Positions 1 through 6,320 of a stretch of 9,376 nucleotides of DNA are shown in pieces. Under the pieces are notes generated by a model. That model had not been told where the DNA came from. It searched no databases and was given only the letters and a program-made list of their open reading frames with translations. The position numbers and the translations under genes were made by a program. Source of the stretch: Acidobacteriota bacterium. Lineage in GTDB: Bacteria; Acidobacteriota; Terriglobia; Acidiferrales; UBA7541. The number at the start of each line of letters is the position of its first letter. Within the stretch, counting starts at the first letter, position 1. Location of the stretch: contig PKXT01000293.1 in assembly GCA_003133505.1 (NCBI GenBank), positions 1 through 9,376 on the forward strand. The letters run 5' to 3'.

Positions 1-915
1 GTGCTGCTGATATGCCTGGCGGCGTGGGTGTGGCGGCTGCATGGCTCGGCAACGCATTTCACCATGGCCAACATGCTGCCGCACTGGGACTGGAACACGG
101 TGAATTTCTGGCCGCAGATTGCCTTTGCGTTTACCGGGCTGGAACTGGTCTCGGCCATGAGCGGCGAAATTCACAATCCGCGCAAGACTCTGCCGCGCGC
201 CATCCTGGGATCGGGCGTGCTGATTGCGCTGGTGTACATTGCCGGCACGATTTCGGTCCTGGTGCTGCTCAATGGCGCGAATGTGGACCCCAAGAGCGGC
301 GCGTTCCAGGCCATTACCATGGCCAGCGGAATTGTGAAGCTCGGCGCGCTCGGCGTGATAGCGGCGCTGCTTGTAACGGTCGGCAACGCGGGCGGCGTTG
401 GTTCAACCGTCGCGGGAATTGCGCGGGTGCCCTTCGTGGTAGGCGTGGACCGTTATTTGCCCGCCGCGTTTGGCAAAATTCATCCCAAATGGCGGACGCC
501 TTACATTTCCATCGCCGTGCAGGCGGTAATTTCCGGCGGCATTTTGCTGCTCAGCCAAATCAGCGAAACCACCATCGGCGCGTATCAGATTCTGGTGGAC
601 GCGGCCGTGATTGTGTACTTCATCCCGTTCCTTTATATGTATGCGGCGGTCATCAAGCTGGCCTACCGCAAAGACCGCCTGACCAACGAACACGCCGTGC
701 TCATCCCCGGTGGCAAGGTAGGTGTGTGGATGGCGGGCGGCATGGGCTTCGCAGTTGTGGCGTTGAGCATCGCGCTCTCGCTGGTTCCTCCCGGTGACGC
801 CAGCAACAAATTCCTCTTTGAGTTAAAGCTGGTCTCCGGCACGGCCGGCGCGATACTCCTTGGTTTGGTCCTCTACTGGCGCGGAGCGCGCCAGAAACGC
901 CTGGTGTCTTCCTAG
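1..915 (+). CDS. APC-superfamily amino-acid permease, C-terminal part (5' truncated by window edge)
   Basis: The frame is open from the first base, so the GTG at position 1 is probably an internal codon; 304 residues remain of a family that usually has 430-500. The sequence shows about seven remaining hydrophobic spans, near residues 36-54, 68-90, 115-140, 168-186, 190-220, 242-262 and 275-293, after a cut-off span at 1-12. The stretch AFAFTGLELVSAMSGE (41-56) followed by NPRKTLPRAI matches the conserved helix-6 region of APC transporters, where a Phe-x-Gly-x-Glu element contributes to the substrate site. The loop VPFVVGVDRYLP...HPKWRTP (143-167) is the typical segment between helices 8 and 9. 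By family knowledge the protein sits in the inner membrane and moves amino acids or polyamines by proton or exchange coupling. The substrate cannot be read from this part. The N-terminal substrate-binding helix 1 lies outside the window. Confidence 0.88.
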   Translation: MLLICLAAWVWRLHGSATHFTMANMLPHWDWNTVNFWPQIAFAFTGLELVSAMSGEIHNPRKTLPRAILGSGVLIALVYIAGTISVLVLLNGANVDPKSGAFQAITMASGIVKLGALGVIAALLVTVGNAGGVGSTVAGIARVPFVVGVDRYLPAAFGKIHPKWRTPYISIAVQAVISGGILLLSQISETTIGAYQILVDAAVIVYFIPFLYMYAAVIKLAYRKDRLTNEHAVLIPGGKVGVWMAGGMGFAVVALSIALSLVPPGDASNKFLFELKLVSGTAGAILLGLVLYWRGARQKRLVSS

Positions 916-930
916 CGGCGACCAAAAGCC

Positions 931-952
931 AAAAGGCGATCGATCCCTTTTT
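931..952 (+). terminator. Weak terminator-like hairpin after the permease gene
   Basis: AAAAGG (931-936) can pair with CCTTTT (946-951) across a 9-nt loop, and the 3' arm runs into a T-rich tail (948-957). It lies 15 bp downstream of the permease stop codon. The stem is only six pairs, four of them A-T, so this is a weak candidate for an intrinsic terminator. A 7-bp tandem duplication (CCAAAAG twice, 922-935) overlaps its 5' arm. No other terminator is visible in the 916-1018 spacer. Confidence 0.3.
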
Positions 953-990
953 CCTTTAACTCCGGCATGACAGTATGGTAAAAATGCGTC

Positions 991-1003
991 GCCGCGAAGC
1001 GGC
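991..1003 (+). repeat. Small perfect hairpin just before the ribosome binding site
   Basis: GCCGC (991-995) and GCGGC (999-1003) form a perfect 5-bp G-C stem with a GAA loop. It ends 3 nt before the AGGAGG at 1007-1012. It could act as a short structural element in the leader of the secreted protein mRNA or be chance. No U-run follows, so it is not a terminator. Confidence 0.4.
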
Positions 1004-1006
1004 CTT

Positions 1007-1012
1007 AGGAGG
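1007..1012 (+). promoter_or_regulatory. Shine-Dalgarno sequence of the secreted unknown protein
   Basis: AGGAGG lies 6 nt before the ATG at 1019. This is the only near-consensus ribosome binding site in the window and fixes the start of the 1019-2191 gene. A poor -10-like TATGGT at 974-979 lacks a recognisable -35 and is not offered as a promoter. Confidence 0.85.
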
Positions 1013-1018
1013 ATTCCG

Positions 1019-2191
1019 ATGCCGGCCCCAGCCTGTCGTTGGTTTGAAAGAGTGTGTGTACTTTGCAGTTTGTTAGCCGTTCTCTCGCTCAGTTGCACGA
1101 CTCTTGTCAGAGCGCAGGGAGCACAACCCGCGACGAAGTCGAATGCAACTCCACAAATCACAGCGGTTACGGTCGTCGAGCAGCCCACCGCCGCGGGCGC
1201 GAGCAACAGCGCATTGACTGGCTTTCTCCTGGTCGCCAACGGCAGTGACCTTGGCTCCATAGCCCAGGATACGTCGCGAGTTGTGCTGTTCCCATCCATC
1301 GGCCAGGGGAAGGTTACAAAGATCACAGCCTCGACAGACAACACAATGACAATGGTGGAGTTCACTGCGCCAGCCAGCTACAAGGTGGATCAGTTGGCGC
1401 TTCCGCTGCCCGCGGGCGGTTTCATAACGTTCGATAACTCAAGCCCCTGTGATATCAATCAGAATGTGATAGCGCAACCGCAGGTTGTTCGGAGCAATGA
1501 AAGCAAAAGCAAATACGGAAATGGAATCGCTGCCAACTTTCATGTAATTCAGGTATCCATCGTCAACAAATGCCAGATGCCGATCATCGTGCCGCTGGCC
1601 GGGATGACCGTAATAGTAGACGCCAAGCCACCAACCCATTCCGCCAATCTCCCCATGTTTAGCGCGGGCGGCACGATCGCCACCGGGACGGCCTGCAAGC
1701 CGGGTACGCCAGACTGCAACACGCTTGTTCCACTTTCACTGGATCATGTGACCAGCCTTTATTCCACAGATCGTAAGCTGACCGGTGCAAGGGCGGTTTA
1801 TTTCAATATTCTTCAAGCTGCCGCAACGCTGGGAAGCGCGGTGCAACCGTTCTTTGGCCCTGGCTTCACTCAGGGTGTGGCCATACTGGGCGGTGGCTTT
1901 ACAACCGCATCGAAGGAAATCTTTGTGGATATGTCGGCTGACCAGCTACAAAATCTGACGTCCCAAAGTTTTAACGCGACGGAGCAGATTTCTTCGGGCG
2001 GCGCGTTGCAGAAGTTCATCTTTGTCCAGCGCGTTCCAGATGGGTGGTGGCCGCACAAGAAGAAACAGGACCCGAATGAGGATAGCCTGCTTAGCGGAAA
2101 ATTCTCGCTTAGCCTTGGAGTAATTCCCCTTTCTTCGCATACCCCTGGTAGTACGACCGCGAGCGGAACCCCGGCCAAATCGAAAAGCTGA
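1019..2191 (+). CDS. Secreted protein of unknown function with signal peptide
   Basis: I do not recognise this 390-residue protein. Residues 12-30 form a hydrophobic core after R7 and R11, and VRA-Q (30-33) is a good signal peptidase I site, so the mature protein should begin near Q33 and be exported. A Cys at 26 sits in SLSC, a poor lipobox, so lipidation is less likely. Residues 45-132 are beta-rich, with LLVANGSDLGS...VVLFPS...VEFTAPA faintly resembling IPT/TIG-type Ig-like folds (inference). Residues 168-200 (GIAANFHVIQVSIVNKCQM and onward) look like an alternating beta-sandwich strand pattern. The mature part has four cysteines (144, 185, 226, 233), an even number that would allow two disulfides; C226 and C233 flank a short KPGTPD loop. 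A Gly-rich hydrophobic stretch (278-294) follows, and the C-terminal tail (376-390) is Ser/Thr/Ala/Lys-rich and probably disordered. The gene stands alone between a permease and a convergent rib cluster, so the context gives no function. It is probably periplasmic or surface-exposed. Confidence 0.8.
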   Translation: MPAPACRWFERVCVLCSLLAVLSLSCTTLVRAQGAQPATKSNATPQITAVTVVEQPTAAGASNSALTGFLLVANGSDLGSIAQDTSRVVLFPSIGQGKVTKITASTDNTMTMVEFTAPASYKVDQLALPLPAGGFITFDNSSPCDINQNVIAQPQVVRSNESKSKYGNGIAANFHVIQVSIVNKCQMPIIVPLAGMTVIVDAKPPTHSANLPMFSAGGTIATGTACKPGTPDCNTLVPLSLDHVTSLYSTDRKLTGARAVYFNILQAAATLGSAVQPFFGPGFTQGVAILGGGFTTASKEIFVDMSADQLQNLTSQSFNATEQISSGGALQKFIFVQRVPDGWWPHKKKQDPNEDSLLSGKFSLSLGVIPLSSHTPGSTTASGTPAKSKS

Positions 2192-2269
2192 AATTCCTGG
2201 AAAATAATGTAATCGCGATTGATTGTTCTAGGGGGATACTGATGTGCGCTCTTCAGTTGTCGAGGTTAG

Positions 2270-2306
2270 AAAAAACAATATTAGAAGCCTTCGCTGAGCA
2301 GCCTCT
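2270..2306 (-). terminator. Candidate weak terminator at the end of ribE
   Basis: On the minus-strand transcript, 2306-2300 (AGAGGCT) can pair with 2289-2283 (GGCTTCT) as a 7-bp stem with two G-U pairs and a 10-nt loop. The 3' arm ends inside the ribE stop codon. A run of six U follows at 2275-2270, seven bases after the stem, which is further than in a typical intrinsic terminator. It is the only U-run with a possible stem in the 2192-2280 convergent gap. That gap otherwise shows only the short palindrome AATCGCGATT (2211-2220), and I see no terminator for the plus-strand gene. Confidence 0.3.
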
Positions 2307-3087
2307 CCAATGAAATGCGAGACACGGAAGACGCCGGCTGTGGATGAGGGGGGCGTGATAGAGCCTGTTCCACATATTTTGCCAGCACGTCGCATTCGAG
2401 ATTGACGGCATCGCCAAGCGAGAGATAACGCACGTTGGTGTGTCCATAGGTGAAGGGAATGACGGCAATTCCGGCGATGCCATTGGTCCAGTTCGCCACA
2501 GTGAGGCTAATGCCATCCACTGTGAGGGAGCCTTTCTCGACGATGTAGGTGGCGATTTCCGGCGGGACGGACACGGCCAGCCACCAGTCGTCGTTCAGGG
2601 AATTGCCGCCGCTATTGGAGCTGGCGACGATATCAGAATCGCCGCCCGTATTGGGACCGCTGGCGACTTCGATCCCAACCAGGGTGCCATTTTGTATTGA
2701 CGAAATGGTTTGCACCCGGCCCACGCCATCTACGTGTCCCTGCACTATGTAGCCGCCAAGTTCGTCACCGACTCTTAGCGGACGTTCCAGATTCACCGCG
2801 TCACCCGGTTTTTTTTCGACAAAAGAGGTGCGCGCCAGTGTTTCAGGCGACAGATCAGCCACAAAAAAATCATCCCCGAATTCAATCACGGTAAGGCAGC
2901 AGCCGTTCACCGCAATGCTCGCGCCAATGGTAAGCGGAGACACCGCGATCAATTCAGGCGCAAAACGCACGCGAAGGCGCGCGCCACTATTGCCAGCCGC
3001 TTCGCGCACGTGCGCGCCGCCGTCCCCGATTATGCCGAGCTCGAGCGATTCAATTTTTCCGGCGCTTCGAATTATCCCCGTAAACAT
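2281..3087 (-). CDS. ribE: Riboflavin synthase (alpha chain type)
   Basis: This enzyme dismutates two 6,7-dimethyl-8-ribityllumazine molecules into riboflavin and a pyrimidine, the last step of riboflavin synthesis, in the cytosol as a trimer in the characterised family members. The start is the ATG at 3087 because MFTGII is the nearly invariant N-terminus; the frame is open further upstream but those residues are antisense-like. GGAGG at 3104-3100 lies 12 nt before it, inside ribD. Two lumazine-binding repeats are visible: domain 1 with IAVNGCCLTV (59-68) and GGYIVQGHVDGVG (111-123), and domain 2 with KGSLTVDGISLTV (185-197) and NLECDVLAKYVE (229-240). His118 and the Cys63/64 pair match residues known to be important in the family. 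At 268 residues it is longer than the usual 200-220 because of insertions near 20-36 and 143-167 and a C-terminal tail of about 28 residues. It overlaps ribD by 38 nt. The gene is also called ribC in some species. Confidence 0.95.
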   Translation of the reverse strand: MFTGIIRSAGKIESLELGIIGDGGAHVREAAGNSGARLRVRFAPELIAVSPLTIGASIAVNGCCLTVIEFGDDFFVADLSPETLARTSFVEKKPGDAVNLERPLRVGDELGGYIVQGHVDGVGRVQTISSIQNGTLVGIEVASGPNTGGDSDIVASSNSGGNSLNDDWWLAVSVPPEIATYIVEKGSLTVDGISLTVANWTNGIAGIAVIPFTYGHTNVRYLSLGDAVNLECDVLAKYVEQALSRPPHPQPASSVSRISLERLLSEGF

Positions 3088-4240
3088 CGCGGAAATAGCC
3101 CTCCAGGACGGCATCGGGTCCGCTGAACCGCAGCCGCGAAAACTCAAGCAATGGCGCATCGCCGATCCGCGTCGAAAAACTGCGCGCGATGGGAACATGT
3201 CCGCCGCCAAGAATTTTCGGCGCCAGAAACAGCACCAGCTTATCCACAATTCCCGCACGTAACGCCGCGCCATTGAGTTCCGCGCCCGCTTCCAGAAGCA
3301 CGCCCAACACTTCGCGCCGGGCAAGCTCGCCAATCACCGCCTGCAACTCCACGCCTCGCGCGGCACGCCGCACGCCTCTTGTAGCATTCCCCGCTTCGGG
3401 CGGCATATCCACATGCACAACCTCGATCCCCGCCTTTCGCAAAGCGCGCGCTTTCGGCGAGTCCGGCGATTGCGCGGTAAAGACCAGCACGTCGCCGGCG
3501 CTGTCTTTTACCAGCTTCGATTTTAGGGGAAGGCGCAGGCGCGAATCGAGCACCACTCGCAACAGCGGACGGCGGCGCGGTTTCCCGCTGCGGTCCGTAA
3601 GATTGGGATTGTCCGCGAGAACCGTGCCAATCCCGGTAAGCAGGGCGTCGGCGGCATGGCGCAATTCCTGCACTTCATCGCGCGATTTTTCGGAAGTAAT
3701 CCACGTGGCACTGCCGTCGCGAGCGGCAATTTGCCCGTCCACGGTGGCTGCGGATTTAAGGGTGACCATTGGCCGATGCAGGCGAATCCAGCAGGCGAAA
3801 TCCTCGTTCAGAGTTTTCGCTTCGGTTTCGCGCACGCCGCTGACGACTTCCACGCCGCCGCGCCGGAGTTCCCGCAAGCCGCGGCCAGCCACGCGCGGAT
3901 TGGGGTCGCGCATCGCGGCGACCACGCGGCTTATTCCCGCAGCCATAATCGACTTGGTGCACGGCGCGGTGCGTCCGGTATGGCAGCACGGCTCCAGAGT
4001 TACATAGAGCGTCGCGCCGCGAGCGGCGGCGCCAGCCTTTTCCAGCGCGTGAACTTCCGCGTGATCCACTCCTTCCCAGGTGTGAAAGCCCTCGCCAATT
4101 ATTTGTTCATCGCGCACGACGACCGAGCCGACCATTGGATTGGGATGGGTAAGCGCAGTGCCGCGCCGGGCCAGTTCGAGCGCGCGGCCCATCCAGAAAT
4201 CGTCTTCGGGATTGGGGCTACGTGAAAAGGGATTGGACAT
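3050..4240 (-). CDS. ribD: Bifunctional riboflavin biosynthesis deaminase/reductase
   Basis: RibD deaminates the pyrimidine product of GTP cyclohydrolase II and then reduces its ribosyl chain with NADPH. The N-terminal deaminase (about 12-150) shows HPNPMVGSVVV (32-42), HAE (60-62) and EPCCHTGRTAPC (83-94), giving the zinc ligands His60, Cys85 and Cys94 with catalytic Glu62. The reductase domain (about 157-388) shows LKSAATVDGQIA (161-172), TWITSEKSR (179-187), GIGTVLADNPNLT (203-215) and a C-terminal LLEAGAELNG (315-324). This last motif normally reads EGG, so Ala318 is a mild variant. An Arg/Ala-rich segment near 287-298 looks like a local extension. The ATG at 4240 gives 396 residues, close to the family, and puts DFWMGRALELARRG at the usual distance from the start; a TTG at 4294 would add residues antisense-like to the FtsY G5 region. 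No clear Shine-Dalgarno precedes it. It overlaps ftsY by 23 nt and ribE by 38 nt, suggesting coupled translation. Confidence 0.95.
   Translation of the reverse strand: MSNPFSRSPNPEDDFWMGRALELARRGTALTHPNPMVGSVVVRDEQIIGEGFHTWEGVDHAEVHALEKAGAAARGATLYVTLEPCCHTGRTAPCTKSIMAAGISRVVAAMRDPNPRVAGRGLRELRRGGVEVVSGVRETEAKTLNEDFACWIRLHRPMVTLKSAATVDGQIAARDGSATWITSEKSRDEVQELRHAADALLTGIGTVLADNPNLTDRSGKPRRRPLLRVVLDSRLRLPLKSKLVKDSAGDVLVFTAQSPDSPKARALRKAGIEVVHVDMPPEAGNATRGVRRAARGVELQAVIGELARREVLGVLLEAGAELNGAALRAGIVDKLVLFLAPKILGGGHVPIARSFSTRIGDAPLLEFSRLRFSGPDAVLEGYFRDVYGDNSKRRKN
3100..3104 (-). promoter_or_regulatory. Internal Shine-Dalgarno for ribE within ribD
   Basis: On the minus strand GGAGG occupies 3104-3100, 12 nt before the ribE ATG at 3087. 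It lies inside the last codons of ribD, so a ribosome finishing ribD passes over it. The spacing is longer than the usual 5-9 nt, so it may be weak, but its presence supports the MFTGII start. Confidence 0.55.
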
Positions 4241-5234
4241 AAGTTTCGGGATCAAAGGGGACGAGATCGTCCATCTGCTCGCCGGTGCCGACAAAGCGAA
4301 TGGGCAGGTTCAATTCGCCGGCGATGGCGACAACGATTCCGCCCTTCGCGGTGCCATCGAGTTTGGTGAGGACAATTCCGGTAACGCCAGCGTGAGCGAG
4401 GAATTCGCGCGCCTGGGAAAGGCCGTTCTGTCCGGTAGTGGCGTCCATAACGAGCAGCACATCGTGGGGCGCGCCCGGAATCAGTTTGGCTGCGGTACGC
4501 TTCATCTTTTCAAGTTCAGCCATCAAATTGGGCTTGGTGTGCAGCCGGCCCGCCGTGTCCACGATTACGACATTTATGTTGCGGGCTTTGGCGGCGGAAA
4601 GCGCATCGAAGACGACGGCGGCGGGATCCGCTCCGGGCCTCTGCTTGATCACTTCCACGCCGGTGCGCTTGGCCCAAATTTCCAGCTGCTCGTTGGCAGC
4701 GGCACGAAAAGTATCGGCGGCGCAGAGCAGCACGCTTGAGTGTTCGCCGCGAAGACGATGGGCCAGCTTGCCGATAGTTGTGGTCTTGCCGACTCCATTC
4801 ACGCCGACCAGAAAAATCACCCGCGGCCCTGATTGTGAAGATGCCGTGGCGGCCGGCACGGGGCGCGGCAGCATTGCGGCCCCAGAAACAGGGGACCCGT
4901 GGCCGTTTCCGTAAGGCGCGGAAGTCGAATTCATCGGAGCCCAGAGAATACGCAGCAGTTCACTTTGCAGCGCCCGCTTCAGTGTGTCCGTACCGATGAG
5001 CGAGTGCTGGTTCACCTGCTCGCGGAGGGCGGCAATTACACCGCGCGTGGTTCGCACGCCGATGTCCGCGCTCAGTAAAGCGGTTTCCAACTCGGCCAGC
5101 AGAGCAGGATCCACCGGGCGGTCGCCAGTGAAAATCTGCTCCACTTTGGCGGCCAACTCGGTGCGCGTCTTGCTGACGGATTGCTTCAGGCGCTCGATCA
5201 GCGTCGGTTCTGGTTTTCCAAATAGGGAGATCAT
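4218..5234 (-). CDS. ftsY: Signal recognition particle receptor FtsY
   Basis: FtsY is the membrane-associated SRP-GTPase that docks SRP-ribosome complexes at the SecYEG translocon. The N domain (about 10-97) begins with LIERLKQSVSKTRTEL, as in other FtsY proteins. The G domain (about 137-338) carries all the GTPase motifs: G1 GVNGVGKTTT (144-153), DTFRAAA (174-180), G3 DTAGR (226-230), G4 TKLDG (290-294) and G5 GTGEQMDDL (316-324). The LVMDATTGQ element (261-269) is typical of SRP GTPases. FtsY is preferred over Ffh because there is no methionine-rich M domain and the protein ends soon after the G5 motif. At 338 residues it lacks the long acidic A domain of enteric FtsY. A flexible Ser/Pro/Gly/Ala-rich stretch (about 99-136) separates the N and G domains. 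The ATG at 5234 has no obvious Shine-Dalgarno. The gene is first after the 81-bp spacer and its stop overlaps ribD by 23 nt. Confidence 0.96.
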   Translation of the reverse strand: MISLFGKPEPTLIERLKQSVSKTRTELAAKVEQIFTGDRPVDPALLAELETALLSADIGVRTTRGVIAALREQVNQHSLIGTDTLKRALQSELLRILWAPMNSTSAPYGNGHGSPVSGAAMLPRPVPAATASSQSGPRVIFLVGVNGVGKTTTIGKLAHRLRGEHSSVLLCAADTFRAAANEQLEIWAKRTGVEVIKQRPGADPAAVVFDALSAAKARNINVVIVDTAGRLHTKPNLMAELEKMKRTAAKLIPGAPHDVLLVMDATTGQNGLSQAREFLAHAGVTGIVLTKLDGTAKGGIVVAIAGELNLPIRFVGTGEQMDDLVPFDPETYVQSLFT

Positions 5235-5260
5235 GATGGTGTTCGATGCCGTCGGAGAAG

Positions 5261-5306
5261 TTAGTTTAACAGGTTGAGGCTAACGCGCTGGTTAGTTATA
5301 ACCTGT
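5261..5306. repeat. Paired TTAGTT repeats and nested dyads in the gpsA-ftsY spacer
   Basis: TTAGTTTAAC (5261-5270) and TTAGTTATAAC (5292-5302) are near-identical direct repeats starting 31 bp apart, about three helical turns. Each holds a short palindrome (GTTTAAC, 5264-5270; GTTATAAC, 5295-5302). Across the pair, ACAGGTT (5269-5275) is a perfect inverted match to AACCTGT (5300-5306), and inside it CTAAC (5280-5284) matches GTTAG (5291-5295), so a two-part hairpin can form. No U-run follows on either strand, so an intrinsic terminator is unlikely. Read on the minus strand, TATAAC (5300-5295) is -10-like and about 60 bp before ftsY, but no good -35 precedes it. The site could be an operator, a promoter for ftsY-ribD-ribE or a processing hairpin; this is inference. 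Confidence 0.45.
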
Positions 5307-5315
5307 GGCCGAAAC

Positions 5316-6320
5316 TTATTCGTTTTTAAGGGGGCGGGTCATAAGATCGCGCATCGCATCGCGCGGAGAGCGGTCATTGTAAAGGACGGCATACATCTGC
5401 TCGGTGATGGGCATGTCCACCCCATGGCATTGGGCTAACGCCCACACGGCGGAGGCCGCGCCCACACCCTCCGCCACCATACGGGTGCTGCGCAGGATTT
5501 CGGACAGTTTTTTGCCACGGCCCAGTTCGATGCCGACGGCGCGATTGCGGCTGAGCGATCCGGTGCAGGTAAGGACGAGATCACCCAAACCAGCCAGTCC
5601 CGCGAGTGTCTCGCTCCTGGCGCCAAGCGCGTTCCCTAACCGCATTATTTCCGCCAGGCCCCGGGTAATCAGGGCGGCCATGGCGTTATGGCCCAACTCC
5701 ATGCCTTCCCCAACTCCCGCCGCAATGGCGATGATATTTTTCACCGCGCCGCCCAGTTCCACACCTGTGACGTCGTTATTGGTGTAGAGGCGTAGGGACG
5801 GGCCGAAAAATTCTTCCTGGATTTCCGTCGCCAGCGTGGCGTCATGCGACCCGATTACGATGGCGCAAGGATCGCCTCGCGCCACTTCGCGCGCAAACGA
5901 CGGCCCGGAAAAGACGGCGATGCGCGCGGAAGAAACTCCGCCGCAAACATCGGCAATCAGCTCGCTCATGCGCAGGAGCGTTTCCGCCTCGATGCCTTTC
6001 GTCGCACTGATAATGGGAACGCTCGCCCGCAAATGCGACCGCATGGCTGTGTAGGCAGCGCGGGCATGCGCGGACGGCATCACCCCGAGGACGTAATCGG
6101 CCTCTGCCAGCGCGCAGGCGAAGTCCTGAGTAATTTCGATTTCGGGAGCCAGTTCAAATCCGGGAAGATAGACTTCATTTACACGCCGTTCGCGCAGCAT
6201 GTGAGCTATGTCATTGTGGTGAACCCACAAGCTGACACGGTGGGGGCGGTGGCTCTTGCAAAGCGCAATTGCCAAAGCGGTGCCCCAGCTTCCCCCTCCG
6301 ATAATGGCGATTTTCTTCAT
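5316..6320 (-). CDS. gpsA: NAD(P)-dependent glycerol-3-phosphate dehydrogenase
   Basis: GpsA reduces dihydroxyacetone phosphate to sn-glycerol-3-phosphate in the cytosol, supplying the backbone for phospholipids. The Rossmann domain opens with IAIIGGGSWGTALA (4-17). Further family signatures follow: RRVNEVYLPG (45-54), ISATKG (104-109, Lys108 being one of the conserved catalytic-site lysines), FSGPSFA (137-143) and ELGGAVKNIIAIAAG (188-202, with the catalytic Lys at 194). GLGDLVLTCTG (244-254) and SRNR (257-260) form the substrate-binding part. The length of 334 is normal. The ATG at 6320 directly follows the plsY TGA, giving a TGAATG junction with no spacer and no clear Shine-Dalgarno. Translation therefore probably depends on ribosomes finishing plsY. 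Its product is the direct substrate of PlsY, so the pairing is functional as well as physical. Confidence 0.97.
   Translation of the reverse strand: MKKIAIIGGGSWGTALAIALCKSHRPHRVSLWVHHNDIAHMLRERRVNEVYLPGFELAPEIEITQDFACALAEADYVLGVMPSAHARAAYTAMRSHLRASVPIISATKGIEAETLLRMSELIADVCGGVSSARIAVFSGPSFAREVARGDPCAIVIGSHDATLATEIQEEFFGPSLRLYTNNDVTGVELGGAVKNIIAIAAGVGEGMELGHNAMAALITRGLAEIMRLGNALGARSETLAGLAGLGDLVLTCTGSLSRNRAVGIELGRGKKLSEILRSTRMVAEGVGAASAVWALAQCHGVDMPITEQMYAVLYNDRSPRDAMRDLMTRPLKNE

Noticed and set aside
1094..1096. Cys26 of the secreted protein as a lipoprotein attachment site
   Set aside because: The preceding residues SLS do not fit the lipobox well, and a better signal peptidase I site (VRA-Q) lies six residues later.
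2211..2220. Perfect 10-bp palindrome AATCGCGATT in the convergent gap
   Set aside because: It has no loop and no U-run, so it is not a terminator, and a single short palindrome is not enough to call an operator.
3088..3333. Possible N-terminal extension of ribE by 82 residues
   Set aside because: The frame is open but those codons overlap ribD throughout, and riboflavin synthase almost always begins at MFTGII, which is found at 3087.
3189..4007. A 272-codon open frame on the plus strand, antisense to ribD
   Set aside because: The product is Arg/Ser/Thr-rich and repetitive as expected from the complement of ribD codons. No domain or start signal is visible.
4241..4294. Earlier TTG start for ribD
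   Set aside because: It would add 18 residues encoded opposite no function but within the ftsY G5 motif region. The ATG at 4240 gives the normal distance to the first deaminase motif.
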